Origin: Hofstenia miamia
Lineage: Eukaryota; Xenacoelomorpha; Acoela
DNA: 35,562 nt
Direction: 5' to 3'
Assembly (NCBI GenBank): GCA_004352715.1
Contig: SCFE01000088.1
Coordinates: 1,608,018-1,643,579, forward strand
The position numbers were made by a program, and so were the translations under genes. How positions within the stretch are numbered: position 1 is the stretch's first letter; every line of letters starts with the position of its first letter. Positions 1 through 10,109 of this stretch are shown in pieces. The notes beneath the pieces were generated by a model that saw only the letters and a program-made list of their open reading frames with translations, was not told where the DNA came from and made no database searches.

Positions 1-110
1 TTCTAATCAGGTTGAGAGACTGTTCAGCAGAGCTGGTTATGCTCTATCTGATTACCCTCAACTTGGAGATCCAAATATTTCTTTACCCTAACAAGCACAT
101 GCGGAGTAAA
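1..110 (+). pseudogene. hAT-family transposase, C-terminal dimerisation fragment
   Basis: Frame 2 reads S-N-Q-V-E-R-L-F-S-R-A-G followed by a Leu/Pro-rich tail and a TAA at about 92-94. The VERLFSxAG core is the hallmark of the hAT C-terminal dimerisation region, the last part of hAT and ZBED-like transposases. Only about 30 residues are inside the window; the zinc finger and catalytic core would lie upstream. Past the TAA the frame continues briefly (QAHAE) to a second stop, so the true end may have been lost by a nonsense change. The element terminus lies downstream at about 294-329, which supports a hAT insertion ending here. Confidence 0.8.
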
Positions 111-214
111 ATTACTTCAGGAAATAATCTCAAATAACAATAATAGTTGATATTTTCTAATTTAAATATCTTTCAATTGATATATTGTATTTTGAATATT
201 TTTAATCAGAAGTA

Positions 215-329
215 GATTAATCGACTATTAATCGCGATTATTAATCTTCTGGCAGCAACGATTACGATTAATCTATCGCCAAATTTTTTTTTCATACGAT
301 TAATCGCGATTAAAATCTAACGATCCCTG
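215..329 (+). mobile_element. hAT 3' subterminal and terminal inverted repeat
   Basis: The stretch is built from repeated ATTAATCGCGATTAAT-type palindromes and ends at CGATCCCTG (321-329). Read on the other strand this is CAGGGATCG, a typical hAT terminus. The 8 bases after it (330-337) would be the target-site duplication, but the left end of the element is outside the window, so the TSD and TIR pairing cannot be tested here. Confidence 0.6.
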
Positions 330-714
330 ATTACACGTAATGCAAATAATACAAGATAATACAAACAATTGCTATAATTTCCTATGAGGGCTAACCGAAA
401 GATAATAATGTAATAATACGAACAATGAACGATAGGAAAGCTAATACGAATAAAAACCCCTATCCTTATACCTAACTTATGAGCACATATATATATAGTT
501 GAGNATACGATTAATCGCGATTAAAATCTAACGATCCCTGATTACACGTAATGCAAATAATACAAGATAATACAAACAATTGCTATAATTTCCTATGAGG
601 GCTAACCGAAAGATAATAATGTAATAATACGAACAATGAACGATAGGAAAGCTAATACGAATAAAAACCCCTATCCTTATACCTAACTTATGAGCACATA
701 TATATATAGTTGAG
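294..714. repeat. Perfect 210-bp tandem duplication around a single n
   Basis: Bases 294-503 and 505-714 are identical over 210 bp and are separated only by the n at 504. The duplicated block starts inside the hAT terminal repeat and ends at a short (TA) run. Perfect identity and the ambiguity code at the joint point to two contig ends overlapping without being merged, rather than to biology. Confidence 0.9.
395..490 (-). mobile_element. LTR fragment shared with 30590-30690 and 8370-8410
   Basis: The block with GAAAGCTAATACGA...AAACCCCTAT...TACCTAACTTATGAGC recurs in this window at 606-700 (duplicate), in shorter form near 8380-8410, and near 30640-30690. At 30600-31186 it lies inside the LTR of the minus-strand element, so this is read as an orphan piece of the same LTR family in minus orientation. 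Confidence 0.5.
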
Positions 715-2374
715 AATATTAAACATTATCTTTAGTCCAGTTTAAACAGTACTTTATTACAAACCTTAAGCCTACATCTTCCGTTTGAAAAACCGTTTAA
801 ATTTAATAATTATCTCGAAACATGAGTGAAGTTTCGTAATTTGGTAAATTATTGTGTTGAAACTAACTTTTTTGGCTAAAAATATTATCGGACTACATAT
901 CACAATCACAGTTATCATGTTTGTTTACGTTACATGTTGGTTTTAGTGCCATAGAGAAAAATGTGAGTTGCTATGACACTTTTGATAAAGTAATTTGGTG
1001 ATTCTGTATCAATTGTCTTGCTCCATATCGTGGTTCCTTAACACACATATCTCATGCGCAGTGCAAGGAATATATCTAATAAATTGCAGAATATGCTTAC
1101 ATGGTTTTTTTAATTCTTCCTCAGCTATGCTTGAATAATGCATGCAATTAGTAAGAAAGTTGAAACTAGAATATTTCATTTTCTTTACAGAACCACAAAA
1201 TGATGTCATTTTGATATCATTAGTAATAAACTATAAAATAGGTAGCTTATAATAGATGGTTCAATTCAAAACGGATAAATGAGTAAATAAAGTCTATATG
1301 AACATATTTTTTAAATTGTTTCTTATTGCCTTACTTTGCAATGAATTTGACATTGTCTAAACGAAATGAATATTTTGTCTTATGTTTATCTTGATAAAAC
1401 CCGAAAATCTTCAGGTCGATTTTGACACTATTATAGACGAGGCTATGATCACAAAATGTCATTTCATATTTGTTGTAAAGCAAGTGAATTCGCAGTTTCC
1501 TATTACTGAAACAACTGAAAGTCTATATAAAACGAATTCTTAGAACATTAAGACTATTTAAGGCACACATAACATTTGGTAGTTAATTGATTGTATAATA
1601 ACTAGCGTACCATTATTGTGTAATATATGTTTCATTCAATCAGTTCTACCTGCAGATTGGGCTAAGCTCAGGGTGCTTTCTTGCTATACAAAAGCTGCTA
1701 AATCCAAATATAAGCAGCAAAACCAATTTCAACTATTTTATCAACATGTATTACAACATTTATTATGAGCTTGCAGTAATTGGGTTCTAACAACTTCTCT
1801 ATTTGTATTTCATATACATAATTCAACGTGGAATAATGTTAGTCCGAACATGCAGGTCGGGTAGAGTCAATAAAAATTAGTGCAGGCCAGGTCAAAAGTT
1901 CTTGCTGACGAATTACACCCATGTCTTAGCGAAAGTTTTTCATTTATAAAGAACGTTTTTGGAAAAATAGAAACTTTTAAAAAATAATTTGTTAATGTAT
2001 TTAAAAAGAATAATTCATTTTGTATTTTTAATTGTCCTTTTAACAATATTTATCCTTCATAAAGTGCCATTTTCTTTGTTTTACTTGCCATTTTCAGGCT
2101 ATAGTAGTTTTAGCGTAAATGATTTGCTTTTGTGCATGTCTACAAATTTTTCCTGTGAAAAATTTCCTACATATTAAGAAAATTAGCACATTTATGCTAC
2201 ATCCAATTTAAATTCAGCAAAAAATTAATAAATAGAATTGAAGAAACCAAATACACTAGTGTTTAGGAAATTACCGCAAAAACATTTTATGCATCATAAA
2301 CAAAAATATATATGCAATAATTATTTATTTGCATGGACAAAAATTAGAATTCACAAATAATATCGGCATTACAG
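715..2374. other. No gene recognised
   Basis: AT-rich sequence with frequent stops on both strands. Short open frames near 1009-1209 (-) and 1989-2177 (+) have low-complexity, unconvincing translations. No RNA gene, splice-bounded exon or repeat with another copy in the window was seen. Confidence 0.5.
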
Positions 2375-3000
2375 ATGTTCAGAAATCATTTCAACAGTTT
2401 TGCCTTTGAAATTTTCTTCCATTCACCCTGAAAAAATCTTCACATGATTTTCCTTGGAAGCTTTCTCTATTTTGACGTTCAATTGGTGAAAGTTATAGGA
2501 AATATGGTGGCAAACCCATGATATGACATAGCTCTGTACAGTCATTATGACCTCTGATTCATGCTTAGTTAAAAGAATTCTAGATTCAGATGGTACTGCA
2601 TGGTTCTACAGGATGATTCAGATGGTACTGCATGGTTCTACAGGATGCTAAGTTACTCGTTCTTTCACATAATTACTTTGATTTCAATGAAATCACAAGT
2701 ACTGAAACACTAAACCCCTTCAAAAAATGATAAAAGCACAACCATATTTGACAGTTGGAATGAAACAAGCCTTCAAGAAATCTTCACTGGTTTCATCCTC
2801 AAACATCCTGAATGTGTTTTGATTGGAACTACTCAACTTTGGATTCATCAGTCCACAGTGCCATATCCACAATTAGTGTTATTTTGCCCATTGAAGTTTT
2901 GTCTTACATTTTTGTGCATATAGAAGTGGTTTGTGAACAATGTTGTTATTTAGGCCACAAATACTCATGTTATAAAAATTCAAGCTTGCTTTGACAAGAA
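2375..3000 (-). pseudogene. Tc1/mariner-like transposase, decayed
   Basis: Pieces of a Tc1-type transposase appear in order on the minus strand, in shifting frames. First comes HKPLL then LQWAK (about 2890-2940), then W-T-D-E-S-K at 2841-2855, holding the first catalytic Asp. Next are F-I-P-T-V-K-Y-G (about 2745), H-A-V-P-S (about 2590-2640), and PPY...SPIE (2478-2510), which is the third-catalytic-residue region. Stops follow E of DESKVE and occur before SPIE, and several frameshifts separate the blocks, so the gene is dead. A 32-bp segment coding the HAVPS region is tandemly duplicated inside it. Order and spacing match Tc1 family members; the family assignment is firm, the subfamily is not. 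Terminal inverted repeats were not located. Confidence 0.82.
2584..2647. repeat. Tandem duplication, 2 x 32 bp
   Basis: Two adjacent perfect 32-bp copies (2584-2615 and 2616-2647), each starting ATTCAGATGGTACTGCATGG. They lie within the Tc1 fossil and so post-date that insertion. Confidence 0.9.
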
Positions 3001-3286
3001 ATAATGTGTGGGAACATATAGGACAAGAAGAAAGGATCTTCAAAATAGGGCTTCTTACCTAATTATTAGCATAGCATGAATAATAATGATTAAAAGCTAC
3101 ATGAATACAACATTTTTATGCAATAATTGTTTGGGCTGATATTTTTTATATTTTATTAGCACTACTGGTTTTTCTCACATGCCAGTAATCAAGCATAGCA
3201 TCAAAAAACGTGGTTTTAAGTTTAATTTAATCGTTAATAATGCATTGAGAACATAAAACTCATGCGTATTTATTCATTCATCATCA

Positions 3287-3500
3287 GGGGCTTACCCAGG
3301 ATTTTCTGACGGGGGGGACATCATTGTTATTCCCTAATGAGAAATATTGAGCAAATAGATCCTAAAAATGAATTTCACGATCCTAGATTTTAAATTTTTC
3401 AATTTTTTACGTAAAATTTTTTGATTTATCCAGTCAAAATTAAATTTGGAAACCTGACGGGGGGACATTCAACCATGTCCCCCCTGGGTACGCCACAGTT
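3287..3500. mobile_element. MITE-like element with G-rich imperfect inverted ends
   Basis: The left end reads GGGGCTTACCCAGG followed by a G7 run and ACA. The right end reads TGTCCCCCCTGGGTACGCCAC, which is the reverse complement of a GTACCCAGG...GGGGGGACA arrangement. An internal GACGGGGGGACA copy occurs near 3458. About 210 bp with no coding content, fitting a short non-autonomous DNA element. Target-site duplication not established. Confidence 0.5.
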
Positions 3501-4372
3501 CAGCATATAGAAAGTATAGTTTTACTCCTAGGCCTGCTTAGAAACTATCATTTATCATGTCTCAAGGGAAACTTGGCAGATTTAAGATCTACTTTGTGTA
3601 TTGTTCAAATTCAAACTAGCACTGTACAATTTCTTAGAGATTTGCTAGATACTGGACCATTATCTGTGTCCATTAATGGGGTTGTTGTCTCTGAGATAGA
3701 CTGATATCTTACATGTATATCTTGAACTTTGCCCTTGTAGAATTTTCCTTCATCAAACAAAAGAAATATTGCATCAGTAATGTGGGAATATTTAAATTCA
3801 CACAAAAATTCAAAAACCATCTATTGTTTTACATTTGAAGAGTTGATCAAATACAGAAACCAATGTGCTATGATTAATGAGAAAAAACCAATAAAGAAAT
3901 GTTTTTTGATTGCACGTGATATTTCAACTGTCAACTGATTGATTTAATATTTGAATTGCTGAATTCGCAAAACTAAATTTCTGAAAGTGTATACAAGGTA
4001 TTTGATTGATTCCAAAAATTGATTGATTGAAAAAGGGTTTAATGTTAGATGCTTTATTCCATAATAGGAATTGAATTATGATTCTTTTCATTGCCATGCT
4101 AATGAATTCTTTATTGAAATTTCTGCAATTTTTCTTCATTTTTTCAGCAAAATTTAATGATTGAATTATATTTTTTATATTCATCATTATTGAAAATAAT
4201 AAAAATTTTGCAAGTTGATGACTTCATTAAAACAAGTATGTGCAACAAATGGACGCAATCCTTATCCAGTGGCTGAAGCCTGAGAAATGTCATTTCGAAA
4301 TTTGAGTTATTTTTTATCTTTCAGTGGTAAGGCCTCTGAAGTTATGATTTGTCATGAAATTTAAAAGTTTAA
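3501..4372. other. No gene recognised
   Basis: AT-rich DNA. Open frames at 3611-3820 (-) and 3924-4187 (-) have no recognisable motif, no acceptable splice context and no second copy in the window. Confidence 0.45.
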
Positions 4373-4628
4373 TGTAACATAATCGTAATCTTAGCATATG
4401 TGGTCAAATTGAGAAAAAAGAAGAAGAAACCAAGACTGAATATTAAAATAAAATATTAATTGTAAAAACATATGCATAAGATTAATTAGTTATTTTTGTA
4501 AATTTATAGTGCAGTATTTTTGATATTAATTGATTTGGCAAAACGGCACTAGACTAGATTGCTACTGCTAATTAAGACAGAATTGCGTAATCGGCAGACG
4601 AACAGAAATTCAAACGTTCGGAATTGTA
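4373..4628 (+). mobile_element. LTR start (same family as 30600-31186), cut by gap
   Basis: From TGTAACATAATCG at 4373 to the gap at 4629, this strand matches the reverse complement of about 30930-31186 almost base for base, ending at CGGAATTGTA. At 31186 the identical start directly follows a polypurine tract, which fixes 4373 as the LTR 5' boundary. The sequence before it (AAGTTTAA) has no polypurine tract, so this is a 5' LTR or a solo LTR. A 5-bp TSD candidate is TTTAA at 4368-4372. The other end is lost in the gap. Confidence 0.75.
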
Positions 4629-5628
4629 NNNNNNNNNNNNNNNNNNNNNNNNNNNNNNNNNNNNNNNNNNNNNNNNNNNNNNNNNNNNNNNNNNNNNNNN
4701 NNNNNNNNNNNNNNNNNNNNNNNNNNNNNNNNNNNNNNNNNNNNNNNNNNNNNNNNNNNNNNNNNNNNNNNNNNNNNNNNNNNNNNNNNNNNNNNNNNNN
4801 NNNNNNNNNNNNNNNNNNNNNNNNNNNNNNNNNNNNNNNNNNNNNNNNNNNNNNNNNNNNNNNNNNNNNNNNNNNNNNNNNNNNNNNNNNNNNNNNNNNN
4901 NNNNNNNNNNNNNNNNNNNNNNNNNNNNNNNNNNNNNNNNNNNNNNNNNNNNNNNNNNNNNNNNNNNNNNNNNNNNNNNNNNNNNNNNNNNNNNNNNNNN
5001 NNNNNNNNNNNNNNNNNNNNNNNNNNNNNNNNNNNNNNNNNNNNNNNNNNNNNNNNNNNNNNNNNNNNNNNNNNNNNNNNNNNNNNNNNNNNNNNNNNNN
5101 NNNNNNNNNNNNNNNNNNNNNNNNNNNNNNNNNNNNNNNNNNNNNNNNNNNNNNNNNNNNNNNNNNNNNNNNNNNNNNNNNNNNNNNNNNNNNNNNNNNN
5201 NNNNNNNNNNNNNNNNNNNNNNNNNNNNNNNNNNNNNNNNNNNNNNNNNNNNNNNNNNNNNNNNNNNNNNNNNNNNNNNNNNNNNNNNNNNNNNNNNNNN
5301 NNNNNNNNNNNNNNNNNNNNNNNNNNNNNNNNNNNNNNNNNNNNNNNNNNNNNNNNNNNNNNNNNNNNNNNNNNNNNNNNNNNNNNNNNNNNNNNNNNNN
5401 NNNNNNNNNNNNNNNNNNNNNNNNNNNNNNNNNNNNNNNNNNNNNNNNNNNNNNNNNNNNNNNNNNNNNNNNNNNNNNNNNNNNNNNNNNNNNNNNNNNN
5501 NNNNNNNNNNNNNNNNNNNNNNNNNNNNNNNNNNNNNNNNNNNNNNNNNNNNNNNNNNNNNNNNNNNNNNNNNNNNNNNNNNNNNNNNNNNNNNNNNNNN
5601 NNNNNNNNNNNNNNNNNNNNNNNNNNNN
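4629..5628. other. Assembly gap, 1000 N
   Basis: Exactly 1000 N, the size of a placeholder rather than a measured gap. Open frames computed across it are meaningless. Confidence 0.99.
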
Positions 5629-5861
5629 GTGCAATAAACCTCCGTAATGTTTTTGGTATGCATGAAATGATTATGCAAGAAATAACTGTAACAAATTTTG
5701 TTGATTTTGAATAAATCAATAATAATATGTACCTTAATTATATTAATATCTTGAAAAATTTTGGCATTTTTAAAATTCGACTCGAATTTTACATCTTTGT
5801 TCTGAAATTCGAAATATTTAATAGTGTGAAAGAAAATCTGAAAAAAAGTTTAAACAAAAAT

Positions 5862-7291
5862 ATATAAATTATTATAGATTGTTTATCATCATTTACAAAA
5901 TAATACATTATTGACCATTTCTTCACATTATTTATCAACTAGGAGACGCTGTGTTATAGCCAGATGATAATTATGTCAATGTTTCTTACATTTCAAACTT
6001 CCATAAAAACAGTTTTTTTGGCAAATTTATGTACGTTGAGTGCTTCAATCATTGTTTTGTAAAATTACAAATAGTAAAATATANTGTAGCATCGTTTTAA
6101 GCTGTTAACGATCACTGGTTTAAATTGGTCAATTTTAATGTGTATAGAAAGCGCGGGAGCCTTTACCTATAAATGTTCATATGCATTTTCGTAAAGGATT
6201 TATTTGTAAAATTACAAATAGTAAAATATAAGGTTTTTTTATTAATTGATACTGCTTTGAAGTGATGGAATAATTTGTCTACCTCAGTTCCCAAACCGCT
6301 GAGTGACAGACTTTTTATAAAATGCGTCAAGGCAATCTCAATCTAAAAATGACAGCTAAAAGTTTGCTTTATGAGCTGCGCCTTCGTCCAGTTGAAGAAC
6401 AACTCTATTACATCTATTACATATATTTAGGTCTGGGTAGTAAGGTGAATTGCCAAAAAAGGACTTCTATAAATATCAAAACTTCTCTATGTCAGAGTTG
6501 AAATATGCGGTTTTTTTTATCTATCTGTCATTTAAAATCACTAAACTTGCATGAGTTGGTTCCTTCTCTCCATAGCCCACCATTTCGTTAAAAAATGACA
6601 AATTAGCACTTTCTCTATTCCTTAATGTCTCGATAGAAAGCTCAAAATTGTTCCATGATTTGTCTGTAATTGTCAAGAGACTTAAGGTATGGATTCATCT
6701 CCTTTAACCCAAAATATGTTGATTTCCTCGAGAAAAAGGGAATCACTATTCATCCATCTCACATCTACAACATAAAAATAGGCCTAGGTCAAATCGATCC
6801 TATTTTAGTGTTCGAACCAATTTGTAAATGTGTTTCGCTGAGTTAACACTCATTTCTTGTTAAATTTTTAACTATTTTCATATATGAAAAATATATTTGC
6901 ATATTCACATACTCTTTGCTTTAATTTCTTAGGCGCGGACATGGCCCATTTCTACATTTTAAATATCTGGCCAGACCAGGCCAGAGTTAGGCCACATCCC
7001 TTTTCAAGTCTGACAGTTACACACTGAAAGATCTTATAAAAACTTAGGTAGCATATGATAATAATCCAAGAATTTGCAATTTCTGCGGATATGAAATATT
7101 AGCATATACACTCATTATTTCAAAGAATTTGTCTTATTTCAAATCAAGAGATGTTAATACCAGTGGGTAGCTAAATCTATGCATAGTAGAGCAACAAGAG
7201 CATACAAGACAAAAGTGTACATTTCATGTAAACATTTAAGTGGCAAAATTTTGGTATTTGATTAGAGAGCAGTAACACACACATTTTTATT
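5862..7291. repeat. Long interspersed repeat, copy A
   Basis: Highly similar, in the same orientation, to 21686-22862. Copy A carries about 125 extra bases around 6084-6207 (bounded by a repeated GTAAAATTACAAATAGTAAA and containing an n) and about 90 extra bases near 6370-6465. It stops at the gap at 7292 just where copy B enters a G-rich stretch. On the minus strand at about 6465-6680 is the counterpart of the open reading block of copy B, here broken by a TGG-to-TAG change and a 1-base deletion. The nature of the repeat is unknown: no transposase or RT motif was seen in it. Confidence 0.85.
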
Positions 7292-8291
7292 NNNNNNNNN
7301 NNNNNNNNNNNNNNNNNNNNNNNNNNNNNNNNNNNNNNNNNNNNNNNNNNNNNNNNNNNNNNNNNNNNNNNNNNNNNNNNNNNNNNNNNNNNNNNNNNNN
7401 NNNNNNNNNNNNNNNNNNNNNNNNNNNNNNNNNNNNNNNNNNNNNNNNNNNNNNNNNNNNNNNNNNNNNNNNNNNNNNNNNNNNNNNNNNNNNNNNNNNN
7501 NNNNNNNNNNNNNNNNNNNNNNNNNNNNNNNNNNNNNNNNNNNNNNNNNNNNNNNNNNNNNNNNNNNNNNNNNNNNNNNNNNNNNNNNNNNNNNNNNNNN
7601 NNNNNNNNNNNNNNNNNNNNNNNNNNNNNNNNNNNNNNNNNNNNNNNNNNNNNNNNNNNNNNNNNNNNNNNNNNNNNNNNNNNNNNNNNNNNNNNNNNNN
7701 NNNNNNNNNNNNNNNNNNNNNNNNNNNNNNNNNNNNNNNNNNNNNNNNNNNNNNNNNNNNNNNNNNNNNNNNNNNNNNNNNNNNNNNNNNNNNNNNNNNN
7801 NNNNNNNNNNNNNNNNNNNNNNNNNNNNNNNNNNNNNNNNNNNNNNNNNNNNNNNNNNNNNNNNNNNNNNNNNNNNNNNNNNNNNNNNNNNNNNNNNNNN
7901 NNNNNNNNNNNNNNNNNNNNNNNNNNNNNNNNNNNNNNNNNNNNNNNNNNNNNNNNNNNNNNNNNNNNNNNNNNNNNNNNNNNNNNNNNNNNNNNNNNNN
8001 NNNNNNNNNNNNNNNNNNNNNNNNNNNNNNNNNNNNNNNNNNNNNNNNNNNNNNNNNNNNNNNNNNNNNNNNNNNNNNNNNNNNNNNNNNNNNNNNNNNN
8101 NNNNNNNNNNNNNNNNNNNNNNNNNNNNNNNNNNNNNNNNNNNNNNNNNNNNNNNNNNNNNNNNNNNNNNNNNNNNNNNNNNNNNNNNNNNNNNNNNNNN
8201 NNNNNNNNNNNNNNNNNNNNNNNNNNNNNNNNNNNNNNNNNNNNNNNNNNNNNNNNNNNNNNNNNNNNNNNNNNNNNNNNNNNNNNNNNNN
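7292..8291. other. Assembly gap, 1000 N
   Basis: Exactly 1000 N. It begins at the point that corresponds to the AGGGGGGAGGGGG tract in copy B, a likely cause of the assembly break. Confidence 0.99.
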
Positions 8292-8640
8292 TATATTTCC
8301 TAGGTTTCGGTCATCCAACCGTTTGTTGATGATTAATTATTTTAATACATGTAGTAATGAAATGCTAGTCGGCTAATCGAGAGAAAACCCCTATACCTAA
8401 CTTATGTGCACTTTCGTGATCTGGCACAGAGACCCTAGAATCGTTCCCTGTGATGGATCCAGACCACTACTAAACACCGCTTGATTAGCTCAACATTGTA
8501 TTAAATAATCAAACTGTTAATGTAAAACAAAATAAGAATTCCAGGTAAAATTCTTTATCAAACTCTTACAAGGTTTTTAATCTATTTATAGTAAATCCAG
8601 AAAAGTAGCTGTCGATTCAAATTTCTAAATTCTGCCAAGA
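8292..8640 (-). mobile_element. Diverged LTR fragment of the minus-strand element family
   Basis: Shares AAACCCCTAT...ACCTAACTTATG(T/A)GCAC with 460-490 and with the LTR at about 30650-30690. A later CATTGTATTAA(A/G)TAA and a TTTATAGTAAA motif occur in the same order as in 30780-30885. Similarity between these blocks is patchy, so this is an old or related LTR in minus orientation. Confidence 0.45.
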
Positions 8641-8692
8641 TGGCGGCTAAAAATAATGGAAGCGACTTTGCCCCCTCATTTAGTCAAAAGTA
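8637..8692 (+). other. Possible first coding exon / AAGATGGCGGC start motif
   Basis: AAGATGGCGGC (8637-8647) matches both an excellent Kozak start and the YY1-type initiator motif found at animal promoters. From ATG at 8640 the frame reads MAAKNNGSDFAPSFSQK, then a possible donor AA|GTATTT at 8691. It could instead be an unrelated chance motif in transposon-derived sequence; no further exons were found. Confidence 0.2.
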
Positions 8693-8699
8693 TTTTTAT

Positions 8700-9165
8700 C
8701 GACAGATACAAATCTCTCTTTTTGACACATGTTGTGTCGTAGTTGCATAATACAAATAAATCTTAAATAATTCTAATTGATTTGTTTACAATAATTTTAA
8801 TCATCTTTTCTTCGATCTTAATCCCTTCTGCTCGACGTTTTGCAGCTTATTTGAGATTTATGTGGATGATGCTACATTAGGCTTAAAGATAGAATGTTCA
8901 ATTCCCGCAAAAATTACAACTTTGAGACGAAAATATTGAATATTTTCAGAGAAAATCTCATAGGTGAAAATTTAGATGCCAAAAATTGTAAATTTTGCCT
9001 CCTCTAAATTAGCCAATATTGAACCCAGAGCTTTGAATTTTTGAACATCTTCATTATTTTGAAGAAAAACCTCATTGGCAAAAAATCGGCCATTTCGGCC
9101 TATTTTGGCCTGAGTTCTCAGTTAGCAATTTTCAGACCCATAGGGGAGGGAGTAAAAAAAGCCTC
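8700..9165. other. No gene recognised
   Basis: AT-rich DNA with two short CGGCC/TTTTGGCC direct repeats near 9085-9112. Immediately downstream starts the decayed retroelement protein copy; this stretch may be a further, unreadable part of it. Confidence 0.4.
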
Positions 9166-9169
9166 GTAA

Positions 9170-9815
9170 ACAAACTGCCAGAAGATATATTCAAAAAGGG
9201 TTGCCCCATTCAACAACAAATCCTCAGTCTCAAAGAAAAACTGGCAAAGAAAAAATTCAAAAACCTCACACTTTTTGCCAGCAGCAATGACATAATATGG
9301 GCCAACTTATAAAAGAAGACCTAAAATACTACGATGTCTCAAGAAGAGTGGAAATAGTAACTATGATATGAGCTGATATAAATGACCCTGATCAAATGTC
9401 TGAGGAAATCATTCTACAAAACATAAACTTTCTATATAAAAACACTAACTATCACCAATCACTGTCTTTTATGTTCCAGTTCTTTTTTCCCGACGCAAAA
9501 CTGGACACAGAGTCTGCCCATACCTCTGATACGGACGCAAAGATGATGGTCATGATAGCGCTAAAAGGACAGAAACTCTGCAGAAACTATTAGGATATCT
9601 TCCAAGAAGAATAAACAACTTATGACAATCAATCAGCATCCCAGCACCAATGAAGAGCCTACATTACGTACAATACCACAAAACACTAACAACGGAAATT
9701 GAAACACTTGCTTATCTCAGTCACAAACAAGAAATAGCTGAAACATCATGGGAAGACACACGTATATTGAAACTGTTGGACGACACCCACAATCTCATAA
9801 GTCAACCTTCGAAGT
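9170..9815 (+). pseudogene. Decayed copy of the unrecognised LTR-element protein
   Basis: This is the C-terminal third of the same protein as 31585-33515 (-), read in order across shifting frames. The first block is PEDIFKKGCPIQQQI (PYDLYSEGEPIHKQI in the other copy). Next is L-F-A-S-S-N-D-I-I-W (LFSGINDIVW), then KYYDVSRRVEIVTMI (RYYDVMRRVEIITMI), ending in a TGA, then DPDQMSEEI. An open frame from 9396 to 9593 follows, containing F-F-F-P-D and HTS..D..M..MIA.KG.KL. A last frame from about 9651 holds H-K-T-L-T-T-E and ends TAA at 9813-9815. At least three stops or frameshifts make it non-functional. It is followed at 9846 by a G-rich tract and a candidate LTR, the same arrangement as the better copy. 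The function of the protein is unknown. Confidence 0.8.
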
Positions 9816-9845
9816 AAAACTCCCGCCGCTGCAATAGGGTATCTT

Positions 9846-10109
9846 AGGGGTGGGGTGTACAATCGGGACCTCTATGCAACAGCAATTCACATCGTCGCTG
9901 CTGGGAGTCGTCACTTCCACTATTCATGTTATTTCTTGCTACGTTCCCGTGCTACATCTACCCATTGCTTGCACCACTTAGCTGTTTACATTTTTAGTTC
10001 TGCCTCGGCAGGTTATTACGTTGTTTAAATCAGTTTATATATATGGGGCCTCAGTGTGCACAAATGTTTAATAAAACTATTTTGGTTTGATAGCTCATTC
10101 TCTTACTCA
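9846..10109 (+). mobile_element. Candidate polypurine tract and 3' LTR
   Basis: GGGGTGGGG (9847-9855) is directly followed by TGTACAATCGGG, and a block of about 254 bp running to CTTACTCA (10109) has the TG...CA ends of an LTR. It contains a TATATATA box (10036-10044) and AATAAA (10070-10075). It lies just downstream of the decayed protein, mirroring the protein-PPT-LTR order at 31186-31584. No second copy of this LTR is in the window, so the boundaries are inferred. Confidence 0.45.

Noticed and set aside
4549-5719. Very long open frames across 4629-5628, 7292-8291 and 33516-34515
   Set aside because: They are open only because N codons have no stops; the real sequence at the edges contributes a few residues.
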